In this document: piece after piece, positions 6,600 through 7,988 of the stretch
Layout: each line of letters opens with the position of its first letter
Position numbering within the stretch: position 1 is the stretch's first letter
NCBI GenBank assembly: GCA_947037905.1
Contig: CAMQUX010000057.1
Location: 1 to 7,988 of the forward strand
DNA length: 7,988 nt
From: an uncultured Desulfovibrionaceae bacterium
GTDB lineage: Bacteria > Desulfobacterota > Desulfovibrionia > Desulfovibrionales > Desulfovibrionaceae
Direction of reading: 5' to 3'
Made by a program: the position numbers and the translations under genes
Notes under the pieces: generated by a model
Database searches by the model: none
The model's input: the letters and a program-made list of their open reading frames with translations, nothing else
Told to the model about the DNA's origin: nothing

Positions 6600-6680
6600 A
6601 TAAGTTCCCCTTTTGAAAAGCACAAAAAATCAATCTAAGTAAAGTAAAAATATGATTTTTAGCGAGTGCTAGTCAATTTA

Positions 6681-6709
6681 GTTATATATCGATTTTTTAA
6701 AACTATCAA
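6681..6709 (-). promoter_or_regulatory. Sigma-70 promoter of the HbpS/GlcG gene
   Basis: On the minus strand TTGATA (6709-6704) and TATAAC (6686-6681) each match consensus at five of six positions with exactly 17 bases between. The start would be near 6674, giving a leader of about 135 bases. A second, weaker candidate is TTGACT (6676-6671) with TATTTT (6652-6647), 18 bases apart. Confidence 0.55.
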
Positions 6710-6780
6710 GCACTTGGATTTTTTTTATTAAAACTCTCATAATAAATCTATCCCTACTAAACACAGTAATACCAACTAAG

Positions 6781-6834
6781 TTTTATTCTAAAGATATATA
6801 CCTGTAATTTATTGTATTTCTTATTAGAATAAAA
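6781..6834. repeat. 11-bp perfect inverted repeat beside the 20-bp array
   Basis: TTTTATTCTAA (6781-6791) and TTAGAATAAAA (6824-6834) are exact reverse complements separated by 32 bases. The right arm ends seven bases before the first 20-bp unit. No T-run follows, so it is not a typical terminator on either strand. Confidence 0.6.
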
Positions 6835-6840
6835 TATCCT

Positions 6841-6950
6841 TATTATCCCTCACTATCCCGTATTACCCCTCACTATCCCTTATTATTCTTCACTATCCCT
6901 TATTATTCTTCACTATCCCTTATTATCCCTCACTATCCCTTATTATTCTT
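6841..6950. repeat. 20-bp direct repeat array, 5.5 units, built from 10-bp half-units
   Basis: Units start at 6841, 6861, 6881, 6901 and 6921, in exact 20-base register, with a half unit at 6941. The consensus is TATTATYCYTCACTATCCCT. Each unit is itself two related 10-mers, TATTATCCCT and CACTATCCCT, so the basic period is about one helical turn. The CACTATCCC half is almost invariant, while the TATTAT half varies between ATCCCT, ACCCCT and ATTCTT endings. The array fades into C/T-rich sequence on the right. Confidence 0.9.
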
Positions 6951-7007
6951 ATACTCCTCCTTATTTCTCCTTATTCCTTTCTCATTCTTTATTCTTCTTT
7001 CCTTATT

Positions 7008-7023
7008 TCTATTTTAAAATAGA
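7008..7023. repeat. 16-bp perfect palindrome
   Basis: TCTATTTTAAAATAGA reads the same on both strands. It lies between the decayed end of the 20-bp array and the radC terminator. It could be an operator-like site or chance in AT-rich DNA. Confidence 0.5.
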
Positions 7024-7158
7024 CAGAAACTATCACTTTGAAAGTGTTCTATTATGTACTTTCACTTATCTACTTTCACTATAGATTTATATCTTTTAAT
7101 ATTCTTAGTATTTCTATCTAATACGGCAATATATTTTATAATTGCTATTTCTATCACC

Positions 7159-7207
7159 AAAAAAAGGAAAAACTAGGAAAAATATGATTATTCTACCTAG
7201 TTTTTTC
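7159..7207 (-). terminator. Terminator of radC
   Basis: On the minus strand, AAAAACTAGG (complement of 7205-7196) pairs with CCTAGTTTTT (complement of 7177-7168): a 10-bp stem with an 18-base loop. Two C then seven T follow (complement of 7165-7159). It begins about 45 bases after the radC stop. Confidence 0.65.
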
Positions 7208-7251
7208 TATAAATATCTGTGTCATTTCTTACTTTTAGCTCTATCTATTTT

Positions 7252-7988
7252 TTACCTTTTTGCCAATAAAAAAAGTGAATGCCTAGAGCTGAAACAATAG
7301 GAATCTTTTTCAGTTACAATAATATGATCTAATAATTCAACATGCATTGCCTCAGAAACCTCTAAAATCCTACGAGTAAAATTAACATCTGCCTGTGATG
7401 GAAACGCTTTACCACTTGGATGGTTATGAATTAAAATCATTTTTGCTGCACTATATTCTATTGCAATGGCAAATATTTCTCGAACATAGACTGTAATTTC
7501 ATCTATTGTTCCTTCTGTTACTTGTTTCCATGCTATTACTTTATTTTGATTATCAAGCAAAAGTAACCAGCATTCTTCTTTTTTTGAAGTTCCAAATCTC
7601 TTTTTTGCAGCTTCAATAACTAACTCCGCATCATTATATTCTTCCCGAAAAGCAATGTGTTCAGTTATTCTTGTGCTTATTTCTTTTTGCAATTTAAGTG
7701 ACGTGAGTATAGTCTTTCCAATTCCTTTGTATTCTAATAACTGCTTATCTGTTGCATTAAAAAATCCATGTAATGAACCAAAATCTCGAAGTAAATCCTT
7801 AGCTAATGGTTTAGTATCTCGGCGAGGAATTAATTGCATGAGAAAAAGTTCTAATATTTCATAATCTGCAAGACTTTGCGTATTTTCAAGAAACCGATCT
7901 TTTACACGTTGTCTGTGCCCTTTATGACGTTCTGCTGCGTCTTTTTTAATTTGCGCTGCATCTTTTTTAGTTTGCGCTGCGTCTTTTT
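7252..7988 (-). CDS. radC: RadC-family JAB/MPN (JAMM) domain protein, N-terminus outside the window
   Basis: The minus-strand frame is open from TAA at 7252 to the right edge. 244 residues are visible and the start lies outside; ATG 7839 is internal, because conserved RadC sequence (GHRQRV, FLENTQSLADYEILELFL) lies upstream of it. An N-terminal helix-hairpin-helix-like part carries PRRDTKPLAKDLL and YKGIGKTI. The C-terminal JAMM domain has the metal motif HNHPSG with PSQAD (His at visible residues 187 and 189, Asp at 200) and LLDHIIV. RadC proteins are widespread; a direct repair role is not established. Before the domain, three copies of a seven-residue repeat, KKDAAQT, KKDAAQI and KKDAAER, precede HKGHRQRV and appear to be an added charged helical tail. 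The terminator lies just downstream. The rest of the operon is not visible. Confidence 0.9.
   Translation of the reverse strand, partial: KDAAQTKKDAAQIKKDAAERHKGHRQRVKDRFLENTQSLADYEILELFLMQLIPRRDTKPLAKDLLRDFGSLHGFFNATDKQLLEYKGIGKTILTSLKLQKEISTRITEHIAFREEYNDAELVIEAAKKRFGTSKKEECWLLLLDNQNKVIAWKQVTEGTIDEITVYVREIFAIAIEYSAAKMILIHNHPSGKAFPSQADVNFTRRILEVSEAMHVELLDHIIVTEKDSYCFSSRHSLFLLAKR
7927..7988 (-). repeat. In-frame 21-bp tandem repeat in the N-terminal part of radC
   Basis: Read on the minus strand, three 21-base units (first one cut by the window edge) encode KKDAAQT, KKDAAQI and KKDAAER. DNA identity is high: AAAAAAGAY is followed by GCAGCG or GCAGCA and then CAA or GAA. Because the unit is a multiple of three, copy changes would lengthen or shorten the protein by seven residues without breaking it. 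More copies may lie outside the window. Confidence 0.85.

Larger units (their letters stand above)
6540..7251. other. Repeat-rich spacer between the HbpS/GlcG gene and radC
   Basis: No gene is visible in these 712 very AT-rich bases. They contain the minus-strand leader and promoters (6540-6710), an inverted repeat (6781-6834), the 20-bp array (6841-6950) that decays into C/T-rich sequence to about 7007, a 16-bp palindrome (7008-7023), a short CACTTT/AAAGTG dyad near 7035-7047, two copies of ACTTTCACT near 7058-7080, and the radC terminator (7159-7207). Confidence 0.7.

Noticed and set aside
6841..6950. CRISPR array
   Set aside because: The repeats are contiguous 20-mers without unique spacers, and no cas genes are present.
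7252..7839. radC starting at ATG 7839
   Set aside because: Conserved RadC sequence continues upstream in the same frame to the window edge, so this ATG is internal.

Overview
The window is AT-rich bacterial chromosome. Several proteins have the character of the Desulfovibrionaceae: a HisH with GICVGCQ around its nucleophile, a HisF with a CLDVRDG start, a MogA/MoaB protein with an extra N-terminal region, a DUF1614 membrane protein, and a small dual-CXXC protein ending in PLDRL. Low G+C combined with several tandem-repeat loci points most naturally to a host-adapted member such as Lawsonia intracellularis or a close relative. That assignment is inference from recognition, not from a database match.

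Layout. Bases 1-456 hold the 3' part of hisH, overlapping hisF (450-1229) by 7 bases; together they form the two-subunit imidazole glycerol phosphate synthase of histidine synthesis. The hisF stop codon is the first unit of a (TTAG)14 microsatellite, and a terminator hairpin follows at 1320-1358. A single-gene unit encodes a YciA-type acyl-CoA thioesterase (1625-2029), with a promoter so close to the ATG that the mRNA may be leaderless. A strong promoter at 2209-2238 then opens a four-gene run: DUF1614 membrane protein (2295-3020), MoaB/MogA-like molybdopterin protein with an extra N-terminal region (3031-3780), TolC-family outer-membrane factor (3807-5147), and a small zinc-ribbon gene (5147-5335) broken by one in-frame TGA. 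A good terminator lies at 5499-5534.

From 5336 to 6050 there is no convincing gene. The stretch holds a 22-bp minisatellite, one unit of which has expanded internally into a TGAG microsatellite, and a long stem-loop that could end the converging gene. On the minus strand lie an exported HbpS/GlcG-family protein (6051-6539) with its own promoter and, at the right edge, the C-terminal bulk of a RadC-family JAMM-domain protein (7252 to beyond the window). Between these two is a repeat-rich spacer with a 20-bp array (itself a 10-bp doublet), palindromes and the radC terminator. The visible N-terminal part of RadC carries an in-frame 21-bp (seven-residue) tandem repeat that runs off the window.

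The genes are mostly ordinary housekeeping functions. The most notable content is the dense set of tandem repeats (four loci in 8 kb, one of them coding), the interrupted zinc-ribbon gene with a perfect hairpin just after its TGA, and the possible leaderless thioesterase. I see no CRISPR array, tRNA, rRNA, transposase or evident defence system.
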